From contig MSED01000010.1 of assembly GCA_002099365.1 (NCBI GenBank), positions 682,001-746,000 of the forward strand: DNA of 64,000 nucleotides, read 5' to 3'. Position 1 is the stretch's first letter; each line of letters begins with the position of its first letter. The DNA comes from Phialophora verrucosa. Taxonomy: Eukaryota > Ascomycota > Eurotiomycetes > Chaetothyriales > Herpotrichiellaceae. Shown piece by piece: positions 33,799 to 44,205 of this stretch. Under the pieces are notes generated by a model. It ran no database searches. It saw nothing but the letters and a program-made list of their open reading frames with translations, and was not told the DNA's origin. The translations under genes and the position numbers were made by a program.

Positions 33799-34927
33799 GG
33801 TGACGGGAGATCAAAAGATAAGAGAGACGGGCGGAGAGAAAGGTGGTTTGTCTGAATGGAGGATCGGGTGAGGCCTTGAATCCAGGCCTGGATCTGTATC
33901 TTTTTTATCTCCTGCCAATCAATTAACCGTTTCGAGAAAAGGGTGAGAAGAATATATACGAGTAATATTGAAGACAAATGTTCGACCTGTTGTCTCAACT
34001 CTAGTCATCCGATAGGAAGATACGATGTTGCCATCTGTAACCCTAGCGGTTTCTTTGTCGCGTGTTCAGCGGAGGATGCCATGTACCGATGGGATCTGAG
34101 GATGAGGAATGGCCATGTGGTGGTTGAGCGAGTTATTGATTGAACGTGGTTGACAAGTTGATCATCGTCCATCATGCATCGTCCATTTCAATCACCGAAG
34201 TTGGAATCGCCGTCGAGTCGCCGTTCCGCCTCCGAACCCTCCACCTCCGGACCCTTGCATTCTCTCCCCCTCTGACTCCACCGCCTTACCAATCCGGAAA
34301 CCTTCTTTCTTCACCCGCCACCATCGTCCCTTGACCCATTGGACACCTTTACCCTTCATAGCCTATTTCCGTATGGTCATTGGGCACTTTTCGGCACTAC
34401 CTAGTACGAATGGGTGGGTGGCTTTTTTTTCATGGCGTTTGTCTCCGCGCAAACACCGAACGTCCAACTTCCACTACGACGATCGACCAACGACACTAAT
34501 GGCCGTCAACTTCATTTCCCTTTCCCTTCCCTTTGGTATTCCCTGGTGACGGCTTCTTACTGCGTGTATCATTTGCCCCTTATCATGGCCCTTCCGTCGA
34601 GAACCACCCAAAGGGATCCATTTCCCCGGCCTCCCTCCGTCTGGTATTCTATCTCCCCCGCTACTCCTAGAATGGTCGAATAGTGCGATATCTGATTCTA
34701 ATCCTTATCTCTCAGAGGCCCGAACGAGCCAGATTCCCGAGTTTAGACGACGACGACAGTGCATATAAATGGAGACGGGGCGAGCGTGAAAAGGGAAAAC
34801 GCAATACTCTTTCAACCTCATCTGATCATACCATCGGTCAATACCCCGGAGGTCCTCTTTTCCTTGCAGAGTCCTCTTTCTTCCTCCTTTGCACGGCCAG
34901 CAGTTTCATTCTCTATCCTTGCCCTAC
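33799..34927. promoter_or_regulatory. Shared divergent promoter, dioxygenase 1 and UNC93-like gene
   Basis: 1129 bases separate two divergently transcribed cluster genes. On the plus strand a TATAAAT element at about 34764-34770 lies about 160 bases before the UNC93-like ATG and is followed by a pyrimidine-rich leader. 34220-34330 is C/T-rich with several CCTCCG steps. No coding frame is supported. A common binding site for the cluster's Zn2Cys6 factor would be expected here, but none can be named by eye. Confidence 0.5.
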
Positions 34928-36764
34928 ATGGCGCCTCTCAAAGGAAAATTGCGGTTGAACCGCCCCTTCAACCAGAACTTCCTGATGGGTTGCATCCTCG
35001 CCTGTCTGCCCGGTATCTATCTGGCCTTGACCGGACTGGGTGCTGGTGGAGGCCAGCCCACTTCGCAGCACGTTGCATCCATTACCAACTCGTAAGTCGT
35101 CAGACCACAGCCTGGACATGCACCCGGACCATTGCTGACGCAAGGCTCTAGCATTCTCTACGGTGTCTACACGTTCTTTGGATGGTGCGCCGGCACGTTC
35201 CTAAACTACTTCGGCCCCAGTATCACCGTCTGCATCGGTGGTCTCGGTTACCCGTAAGTTGGCGAATGTGTCTTTCGGAGTCGAAGTGCTCACGCAGGAA
35301 CAATCAGTCTCTACGCCGGTTCTCTGTGGGCTTTCGGGGATGGTGTTGACCAGGCTTTCCCTCTGTTCGGTATGTCACTGCTGAATAAGGTGAATGGCTC
35401 ATACTAATGTGATCGTTAGCCGGTGCTTTCCTCGGTTTCTCTGCCGCTCTGCTCTGGACCGGTGCCGGTTTCATTCAATTCGCCTATGCGGAAGAGAAGG
35501 ACAAGGCCAAGGTAAGCATTGACCGCCCTCTCCCTAGTGTGAGTCAAGTCTCATTGGAACCAGTACATCACTTACCAGTGGTCGCTCTCCGCTGTCGGCG
35601 GTACCATCGGTTCGCTGATCGCCTTCGCGGCCAACTTCCACAAGACCAGCGTGGATGGTGCGTCGGCCGCGGTGTACATTGTCTTCATCGTCATCATGTG
35701 CTGGTAAGTTGTTGTCGAGTGGCAGACATGTCAGACGTCGGCCGTACTGATCTGTACAGTGCCGTCGTGGGAGCGCTGTTCCTACTCGTCAAGCCCAAGA
35801 ATGTGGTCCGTGACGACGGCCGCCACATCGCCGTGTTCAAGCAGCCCAACATCAAGACCGAGATCGTGGGTGTGTGGAAGGTCATGTCGGACCCCAAGAT
35901 CATCATCCTGCTCCCGGCTATGTTCGCCGGTGAGATGATTCTCGCACCTGCCAGCAGTATCAACGGTACGCATACCCACAGGAACAAGTAGTCCCAACTT
36001 TTGTGTACTTATGTGATACAGGCTACTACTTGAATCTCCGTACGCGGTCGCTCGCCAACCTGCTGTTCAACTTCATCATGATACCCGCCCCACTGTTACT
36101 GGCGCGCCTGATGGACAGCTCACGCATCAAGTCCCGCCAGATGCGCGGCATCGTGGGCGTCACGGCGATCGGCACTATCACCATGGCCTCGCTGGCCGGC
36201 GTGCTCGGCTGGATCTGCGTGCACGACGTCGACCGCACCAAGCCCCCTCCAGGAGTCGACTGGACCAACGGCAACGGTGTCGGCTACATCATTTTGTACT
36301 TGTTCTTCGGCATCGTGGACGCCTGCTTCCAGATCGTCGTGCAGTGGGTCCTGTCCGCGCTGACCAACGACCCGGTCCTGTGCGCCCGCTATGCCGGCGC
36401 CTTCCGTGGCACCGTCAGCTTGGGCATGTGTATCGCGTTCACGCTCGACGCCAAGGCCGTCAGCTACAAGAACCAGATCATCATCCAGCTCTGCATCTAC
36501 ACGCTGGCCCTATGCTCCCTCTACTACGTCATCCTCAAGTATGTCAAGGAGACCAACTATTTTGTCGAGGAGAACGTCATCGTGCCCGTCTCCTTCGAGG
36601 AGAAGGCCCTCGTTGAGGGTCTGGTCACCGAAGAGGCCGTCCGTCGCGAACAGGAACTCGAGCGGATTGCACGTGGCCTTGCCACCACTACCACCAAAGG
36701 CGGCGATGTTGAGGAGGACTCTTCTATCGAGCCCAAGGTCGAGAGCGTCGTGCCCAAGGCATAG
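34928..36764 (+). CDS. UNC93-like / MFS-fold multi-pass membrane protein
   Basis: Seven exons keep phase and give 502 residues: 34928-35091, 35152-35253, 35308-35369, 35420-35511, 35564-35703, 35760-35965 and 36022-36764. All introns are 50-60 bases, GT..AG. The protein opens with NRPFNQNFLMGCILACLPG and continues ILYGVYTFFGWCAGTFLNYFGPS, the usual UNC93-like N-terminus, with about eleven membrane helices. The last 60 residues are hydrophilic and acidic. Fungal UNC93-like proteins belong to the major facilitator superfamily; most have no proven substrate, and roles in transport or ion-channel regulation are proposed. Its position suggests it moves the substrate or product of the neighbouring hydrolase and dioxygenases (inference). 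Confidence 0.9.
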
Positions 36765-37052
36765 AGCACACGGGCGGGTGGCTGAACGAGAGTGGAGGTG
36801 TGATTGCAGGGACAGAGAGATCATGTGTTGCATGCGTTTCTGCGATATAGAACAATGGGGGCTTTTAGCAAAAGGCATCCTCACAGCAACATCGCCATGT
36901 ATTGTACATGAACATGTATATATCCCATGTAGATGAATGTGTCTGTATTTGATGCCAAACACCAGACTCTCTCGTGTGCGCTGTTCCACCATTATGCTCA
37001 TCAGGCTTGGTATACTCAAAAACGACCAGGACAATAAAGAAAAGGAGGCGGA

Positions 37053-39491
37053 CTAATCCAAGCGCGGAAACTGCTGCTGGTGCTGGAACTGGGCCTGGTC
37101 ATAGTACATTCCCCACCCCCAGCTCGCGTTACCGTCATGCGCCATCATCTGCGCCTGGAACAGCGGGTCCGTAAAGTACATCTCGGGCGCCCAGTCCGTG
37201 TGTGCGTTGGACCCGGCAGACGACTGCACCGTGGCTTCCTCAAAGGGCTCGGCCTCGATGCTGCCGTTCGTGGCGGCGCCCTCGACGGCACCACCATTGA
37301 CCACGTCGTCCCCTGTTGCCACGGGTCCGGACGGCGTTCTCGGGTGGTTGTCGTTCGACGTGGAGGTGCGCTGCTTGTTGGCCGCGACGGCCGGGTGGAC
37401 GCCACGCTTGTTGATCTTCTTGATGAGGTCCTCGTAGAACATCTGCGCCTGCTGCGCCACGGACGAGCGGCTGCCGAGTTTGCGCGCCCACGGCAGACCT
37501 CGCTGCAGGTTGCGCATGCCCGTGCGCGACGTCGCCGGGTCGGCGCTGTTGGCCTGCCGCGCGTGCAGGACCATGGCGAGGTCGAATTCGTGGATGCCAA
37601 AATTCCACAGCGAGCCCAGCAGGTCTTGTCGGTCAAGGTCCTCGCAGACATGCGAGATTTCGGTGGCGGCCTTGAACATGGTTTCCGTGCCCTCGGGCAG
37701 GAGCGTGCAAAATCGCAGGAGCGCGGCTTGGTACGTGATGTGTAGCGTCGCAGTCCACAGCGTAAAGCCCGAGCCTTTGCCGACCCCGGACGGGTGTTTG
37801 GGCGCTTGCAGCGTCGTGGGGATGCCCTTGTGCCATTGTTGAAGTTCGGAGAGCAGCGCGAGGGCACGCGAGTTGCGATCTAGGTTATCGCCGCGACCAC
37901 CTTGGCGGTCGCGCCAGGGCCGGAGGAGGTCGAGCCAGCTGGAGATGATCAGGCACAGATTCACCAGCTCAAGGAAGAAACGCGTGTGTTCGGCTGACGG
38001 GAGTGAACCCGGGTATTCGGGGTGGAAGTCGGCGTCGGTTAACATTTCGACGTCGCAGTCGGCGAGGTTTCTACCAATCAAGTCAGTACACCCTGGCTAA
38101 TTTCTCCACGCCACAGCTTTGATGACTTACATGGCCCGTGGCCGTCCCCACTCGAAGGAACACAAAGTCTGAAGCAAGATTAGCCCTGGCTGGCCAATAC
38201 ACCGGGCGTTCGCTTACGTCGTGTACAAACAGAGACCACCATATCCGCTTCCACTGTCTCCGCATAGGTTCGCTGGCATTGGCCTTGCCCAAGGCTCGAT
38301 GCATGCCCAGGCCCTGGTGTTCGGTCAGGTATAATCATATGAATCGGACTTCGAGCCACTACTTACCTGGGCTATCCTGACGGCCTGGCCAAGGCACAGC
38401 CACATATTTTGTAGCGTGTCGTCGCAGCTGTCTGACACAAAAGTGCTGAAGAGAAGGTGTGACTGGACCAGCACTAGCCGGTCCTGCTCGAATCGATTTT
38501 CGACCAGGGCTTTGGCTCGCCCGTATAGCCTCCACGATACCTCGCCATGGGGCAATTTGAGATTGGGGTGTTCAAACGTGGTTGATCCAGAAAGTAAGAC
38601 ACTGTGTACGAGTAAGAGAGACATGCTGGATGGCTTGGGCGATGCAGAATAATGTTTGAGAAACCCGGAGCGGTCGAGGATGGGAACAGTTGCATGGACG
38701 CGGTCGAAGAAAGCCGCAATGAAGCTGTCGGCGACCTCGGGACTAGGCAGGATGAACGAGCCATACATGTCCAGCACGGCCAATTCGGACCGGCCCAGGC
38801 TGCGAGGAATGCCGCCGTGCGACCGCTTGAAGAAAGGCGCATCTCGATAGTGATAGACGTCCGACTGGAAGCCTCGACCAAACTCGTTTGCCAGGAGTCG
38901 GGCCACGGTCGTGTAATTGTCGTTGAACGTCACCTGATAGTCGCTGATGGCGCCGAGCGAAAAGTCCTGTGCGACAAAGTCGACGAGGATAGAGGTCTCC
39001 TTGGAGATGTCCCCAAATCCGTCGGCCGAGATTTCGATCCGGTGTGGACTGTCACCCTCCCCTAGGCTACAAAACCTGGCACGAATCTCTTCGAAAGCAG
39101 CCACCGCGGTCACATTGGTCGCATGCTCGAGTGTCGGTATCGACGGACTCGGTGATGGTGCGCGATTTCCACTAGATGACGATGAGTTTACGGAATCTCG
39201 AAACGCACATAGCATTGGCCTTGAATCGTACCTTGACGAAGCCCTTTCCACGGCGCGAATAGGTCGTCTTCGACGCTGCAATCGGTCGCAAGGTAACCCC
39301 GAGTCTTCGCACCGAGTACATGGATGGCCGCGCGTGGAGAGATCACATCGCACCTTGCGCAGATGACAGCCGGTACAGGCAGCGGTAGTGTTTTTCGAGC
39401 CTACAATCCGGATCAGAGGTAAGTGGCGGTTACCGACAGTGCTGGATTTTCCTGACTTACCTGTGCGGCCTGACCGCTGTGAAGTCGGCAT
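37053..39491 (-). CDS. Zn2Cys6 fungal transcription factor
   Basis: Five exons, 39491-39461, 39400-38367, 38313-38218, 38168-38131 and 38070-37053, give 738 residues. The first exon is only 31 bases. The binuclear zinc cluster is complete: C19-x2-C22-x6-C29-x8-C38-x2-C41-x6-C48, followed by a basic stretch (RLQRRRRP). The middle region matches the fungal-specific transcription factor domain: VPILDRSGFLKHY, then GLGMHRALGKA, WWSLFVHD and the G-R-P-R-A-I-N-x-x-D-C-D-V motif, which appears only after splicing. The C-terminus is Asn/Gln/Trp-rich, as in activation regions. It is the only regulator in the 30-42 kb group and is therefore the likely pathway-specific activator. It is convergent with the UNC93-like gene, with 288 bases between them. 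Confidence 0.92.
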
Positions 39492-40108
39492 GTATATCTA
39501 TCGGGCCTGTAGCGCTCAAGCTGGTTCTATAAGATCAAGATCTCATATAAGGCCTCCAGTTAGTCTGACATCTGGAGAACGTGAAATGCAGAGGAGGTGG
39601 AGGCGGCAGTGGTGCTGAAGGGACAACTGTCTCTAGGTAGGTCAAAGATGGGGGTGGGATGGGGCATGAAATTTAGGGCCGGGGGAGCGCCTGTACGGGC
39701 GATAAGACAGCCAGTAGCCGCCAATTGATTACCTGGAATTCACCATCGGGGCCTTTGTTTTAATGGGGCCTGATCGCTTGCCAAGGTACTAGAGTGGGGA
39801 ACGAATATGCATCCAGACACAAGTCTTCGCATGTTAGTCTGGCATAGTTTTCTGTGCCATAGAATATGCTACACTCGCAACTGAATCATTCTACTGTCCA
39901 TCTGGACGTCTCGCAGGAGCCACAGAGAAATATCGGTATGGGATCGTCTATATTTCCAGATCTCAGCCAGTCCAAGCGTCGACAATCGTGGAGAGCCGAG
40001 CGTATCGAGATACTCTTGAGTGAAGCGAAAGAGTCTATGGTTCTTGCTGATTCTGTCTTTCCTTTATCTGTGTGGTATCGCATCTATTGATTGCTCCTTT
40101 TCCTTCCC
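39492..40108. other. Upstream region of the regulator and 3' flank of RidA
   Basis: 617 bases without a supported gene. TATA-like sequences (read on minus, CTTATATG) lie near 39547-39555, about 60 bases before the regulator's ATG. The short frames here have no recognisable content. Confidence 0.35.
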
Positions 40109-40510
40109 TTACAAGGTGGCCTCGGCCTGGATCTCGACAATCATCTCCGGGAAGCACAACTTGTGCGATCCAACGCAGGTCCACGTGGGTCGGTGGCCAG
40201 GGCACCGCTCGCGCCAGATCTTCATCATAACGGGCTCGAGGTCGGTGTCGAGCATGAAGGTCAGGAACTTGTGCACGCCTAAGAGACCCTTTTCGACACC
40301 AGCTTTCTTGAGCGCCGCCTCGACACAGTCAAATGCAGCCGAGATCTGAGCCTCGGGGGACGAAGTGACGACTTTACCCGTCTTCAGGTCGATGCCTGCC
40401 TGGCCGGCGGTGATGACGATCTTGGGTGAAGCAGGGAGAACGACAGCCTGGGAGAAGCCATGGTTCTGGGCGAATTCGCCGCCGGGGCCGTCGTATTGGT
40501 GGAAGCTCAT
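40109..40510 (-). CDS. RidA/YjgF-family enamine/imine deaminase
   Basis: 133 residues from ATG 40510 (MSFHQYDGPGGEFAQNHGFS). The frame is open upstream, but that part reads as 5' leader. Length and layout fit the trimeric RidA fold: QAVVLPASPKIVITAGQAG, then DLKTGKVVTSSPEAQISAAF, and C-terminal CVGSHKLCFPEMIVEIQAEATL. RidA proteins hydrolyse reactive enamine/imine intermediates to keto compounds and ammonia. The lineage here looks like the fungal RidA-like type, where the canonical substrate-binding Arg near the C-terminus is not obvious, so the exact chemistry is uncertain. It lies between the regulator and the second dioxygenase, all on the minus strand, consistent with a role in clearing imines formed by oxidative C-N chemistry. 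Confidence 0.88.
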   Translation of the reverse strand: MSFHQYDGPGGEFAQNHGFSQAVVLPASPKIVITAGQAGIDLKTGKVVTSSPEAQISAAFDCVEAALKKAGVEKGLLGVHKFLTFMLDTDLEPVMMKIWRERCPGHRPTWTCVGSHKLCFPEMIVEIQAEATL

Positions 40511-41294
40511 GGTGATGATATGAGGTTTGATTGTGTCTTCTGCTTCAAGAAGTGTTAATACGTACATCAGATCGACGAATGTAGACTGGCATGCATACTC
40601 GATGGAATTCCAACAGCCTGAGTTCGATCCGGAACGAGGAGAAAGACGTGAGACTGAGCCGTAGACGTGATTGAACTGCTTCTTCAACCCTCAATTGTGG
40701 GCGGCCGCGTGCTTTTTCTTTGAGCCTCAACTCTCTTGCCTGATCCAGAAGCCCGTGTTTACTGCTCCATCGACTTGTCTTTTTCTCTAGCCGCCTCCGG
40801 CTACGGCTATTGCACACATGGTGAAAACTCTCTCTTTCACGTGGCTCGATCGGGTCCTTGACCCATCTAAGCGATAGAAGCCTCAAAGTCGGGGTGATCA
40901 CTCGTGCTGTCCTGCATACCTGGATCGGGATGGTGGTGCCAGAGACCCGCAGGCCCAGCCTTATCTGTCGGCGTTTGGCGCCGGTCATGTCTATGGCCGC
41001 TGGAAAGCCGCGCCGAGTCCGAGGGGCTTGGTACTGTCTGCTCCACAACTAGAGCTCCATGATTAATAGTTCCGGCAACAATCCGGTCCTCATCTGAGGC
41101 TGAAACATGCCTGAACATGGCATCTGCAAGGCTGGGGACGGTCTTCTCCGCAAGGGACATCAAAAGTCTAGAAACGGACATGTTGAAAAGGCTTTCAATC
41201 TAACTCCGTGCGTGATGCTATGTGAAATCAATCATCAAAAGATTCGCCACCCAGTCTCTATCATCTCCATCTGACCTCATGATTCGTCCCGCTC
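40511..41294. other. RidA promoter and dioxygenase 2 3' flank
   Basis: 784 bases. The frames seen here (for example 40867-41181 minus) look non-coding. Nothing further is supported. Confidence 0.35.
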
Positions 41295-42284
41295 TCAATT
41301 TCCATAGAAATCAATCTTCTCCTTGGCCTGGCCACCGTTGAGCAACAAGTTGCGCGGGTCGTCAAAGTCTACCCATCCCAGCCACGGCATCGAGACCGAG
41401 TAGCCAATGATCTTTTGCAGTCGAGCGTCGTACTGCTTGACGCTCTCGAGCGAGTTGGCTAGGAACTGGTTCTCCTCTTGTCGTAGCAGACCCTTGATCA
41501 TGAAGCAACTGAAGACGAGACGCTCCTCGTTGGTGGTGGTGTTGGCGCTGCCTCCATGGTAGGCTGAGGCCAGCATGATGAACCCATCACCGGGCTCAAG
41601 CGCAGCATAGTAGCAGAGGTCCTCGTTGGGAGGCTGAGTCTTGGCCCACAAGTGGCTTCGAGGAATGAACCGTGTGGCTCCGTTCTCCTTGGTCGTCTTT
41701 TTGCCGGCCACAAAAAGACCGATTCCACAGTCGCGGCCGACCTTGTACTCGGTGTGCGAGCTCAAGGGAGGCAATTCGTTGTGGTAGTTCATGTCGTCAC
41801 GGTGCAGCTCTTGACGTTTGGCACCCGGGGCAATGGAGAAGACAATCGTGTTGTTGACCTGGGGCGGCGAGACCGAGGTCTCGAGCTTTTGACCCAGCCA
41901 TGCCTCGTGGGTGGAAGAGATGAGTTTGTTGCAGACGTCTTGGTAGAGCTCGTTGCCCAACACCTTGCGTGTGAACGTTGGAGACTTTTCCACCAGCCCA
42001 GTGACTCGACGGGTCTCTGGAGGGAAGAAGTCGCCTTGCCAAGGCTGATCCTTCAAAATGTATGGGCGCACATCAGCATCAATCGCCGTGACGTCCTCCC
42101 TGCTGACGAGGTTGCGCACGATACAGCCCCCGTTGCGGATGAGGGACTCGACCACCTGGTCGACGGTCACTGTACGAGCGTCAAAAGCATCAACTTTGGC
42201 AGCTCTTGAATCCTCAGCCAGATGCTTGGGAAAGCCTCCCACAGGCGTGTCGGGAAGAGGCTGCTCTATACGAGACGGAGACAT
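41295..42284 (-). CDS. PhyH-family Fe(II)/2-oxoglutarate dioxygenase, copy 2
   Basis: An intronless 329-residue protein, clearly paralogous to the copy at 32.7-33.8 kb; by eye about half of the aligned positions are identical. The iron ligands are H161-x-D163 (ELHRDDMNY) and H243 (AYHGGSANTT). The shared blocks SPPQVNNTI, NGATRFIPxSHL, ALEPGDGFIML and LRQEENQ are all present. It lacks the N-terminal extension and the C-terminal intron of copy 1. These fungal PhyH enzymes include tailoring oxygenases of secondary metabolism. Being a paralogue in the same group, it probably acts on a related or successive intermediate. Confidence 0.92.
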   Translation of the reverse strand: MSPSRIEQPLPDTPVGGFPKHLAEDSRAAKVDAFDARTVTVDQVVESLIRNGGCIVRNLVSREDVTAIDADVRPYILKDQPWQGDFFPPETRRVTGLVEKSPTFTRKVLGNELYQDVCNKLISSTHEAWLGQKLETSVSPPQVNNTIVFSIAPGAKRQELHRDDMNYHNELPPLSSHTEYKVGRDCGIGLFVAGKKTTKENGATRFIPRSHLWAKTQPPNEDLCYYAALEPGDGFIMLASAYHGGSANTTTNEERLVFSCFMIKGLLRQEENQFLANSLESVKQYDARLQKIIGYSVSMPWLGWVDFDDPRNLLLNGGQAKEKIDFYGN

Positions 42285-44205
42285 GGTTGGACGAGTTAAG
42301 GCCGAAAACTAGGGCGCGAACCTTGTCCCTATCAAGAAAGCAGTGGTTGCGGTGATAAGTAGTCGATTGCAAGGCTTCAGGTCAGTTAGAACACTCTGCC
42401 TATTATATCCTCAATTCACAATCACCCAAATATCTGTGACCGGTAAGAATTTGGAGGCCCAACTTCGTCAGAGAAGAGGTTAGGGAAAAAAGGTCCGCCC
42501 ACGCTCGGCGAAGGCTTCACACACGCCACCTGGTCAAAATGAGATTTACACAGTAGGTCGGAGAAAGGGACCAGATGCCTTGAATTCCGGCTATATCCCG
42601 TGTCAGAGACAGCGAGCACCCCAGGTTGAGTACTAGTATTCGCCGCTCAATGAGGAAGTTGAGAAAGTGGATACCGGGATCTTGCTTTTGGCTTCCCACT
42701 TCGGGGATTCGACGGCGTTCTCTATGCTGAAGACCACTGCGGCCCCCGAAGAAAGTAGGAACTTCTTCGTGGTCAGTGGTTTCAAAATGGATCCACCAGA
42801 TCGTCAACTTTGAGTTTCCGCACCAGCTGAGATCTGCTTTGGCCGCGATCCAATTTCAGTACCGAGTCTCTGCCGTTGAAAGACCTCGCCAGTAAAATGC
42901 CAAGACCCGTTAATCGGTGCCCACTCAGGGCTTATACTCGTACAAGGCTTCCCTTAATGATGTCTGCCCATTCAGCAGCATCCGGGTCGATGCTGGACCC
43001 AATCGGAGTAGTCCTTCAATGGTCTAGATGGGTTGTTCTGAGCAGAGGCTGTATCCTCTAGAAGACAGGTCGGATGAAAAGTCGAAACCTAGTGCGCGAT
43101 ACCTTCTTGAGGACCAAGACTTTTGTTAAGCGCTCAATTGCAATACGAATTTGGTTACCTTTCAACCTATCTCTTGGAGCACTCGCAGTTAGTAAGAAGT
43201 CGACGCCGAGGTTTGGCTTGTCCTACCGCCGGCTCAAATGATCCGGCAACGATGCCAATGCTCAGGGAGTACTGAGTATCCTCAAGCTTAATTTGAAGTA
43301 TCCAGACTAGCTTGGATGTAAAATAAGGAACGTTCCGGGGGATGTGGGGGTGGCGAGCGTAACGCCACGGGCTGACTCCGAGGGTTACGGAGGCGCTATA
43401 TGCAGGTACTGGCTATCATGTGCAAGCGGTAGAAGGATCGCGGGTAAAGCTGACTGGCACCTCGTTGAAGGCATCTTGCGCCGACTGACTGAGAAGAACA
43501 ACATGAGCCAAATCCTCCACGGCGGGCATTGCTTCATTCGACGGCGAGGATGGCCTGCTCCAGGCCCTATATCCACCTGAGAAAGTCTTTGCGTGGTCGT
43601 GATCCCAGGGATGGTATCCTTGCGACCTACTTCTTCTCACTCCATGACTGAAAACTACTAGAAGGTCTTTAGAAGTTCTAGGCTGCTCCTCCAACTAAAG
43701 TTGAGTGACTGGCGCTCGTCGTCAACGGGCCAAGAGTTTTCAAATCTTGCTACCACGTCCATCGAGAGGTTCTCCCACTCTCCCGACATCTCCACGCCAC
43801 CTGATTCTACCAATATAGGGAATCCTGTTAACAGGCTTCGGCCACAGACTGATGACTGGCATCTCTCGAATGTGGCACTCGGCTCTGAATGATGAGTGCC
43901 GGACGGTGACCATGCAACACCTTCTCTCGATGCTACCCATCCCGTCAGCGAGCTCCTGGAAACATGAGCGCTTAGATTCTCCTCAACCGCACGACGATCA
44001 AGCTTCGATGGCTTGCCAGTGGATGGGGCGTATCCCTCCCACCAGAGGGAATCGTCGTCTCAAAGCCTTCCAACTGACAAAGTTCCGGATTGCGAAAGCA
44101 CAACGAGCAGAACAATCCACACTGACAATTCCTCGTTCACCGACGCACCGAGCTATGAGGTTACCTCGTGTACACGCTGCGCACCCTCCTTTGGCTCGCT
44201 GTCCC
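42285..44205. other. Promoter of dioxygenase 2, then gene-poor sequence
   Basis: The first few hundred bases should hold the dioxygenase 2 promoter. Beyond about 42.8 kb there are only short overlapping frames. I see no gene, repeat or transposon end. Confidence 0.35.

Noticed and set aside
37080..37745. Plus-strand frame of 221 codons and an alternative minus frame of 240 codons
   Set aside because: Both overlap the last exon of the Zn2Cys6 regulator; their Arg/Ser-rich content reflects its codon use.
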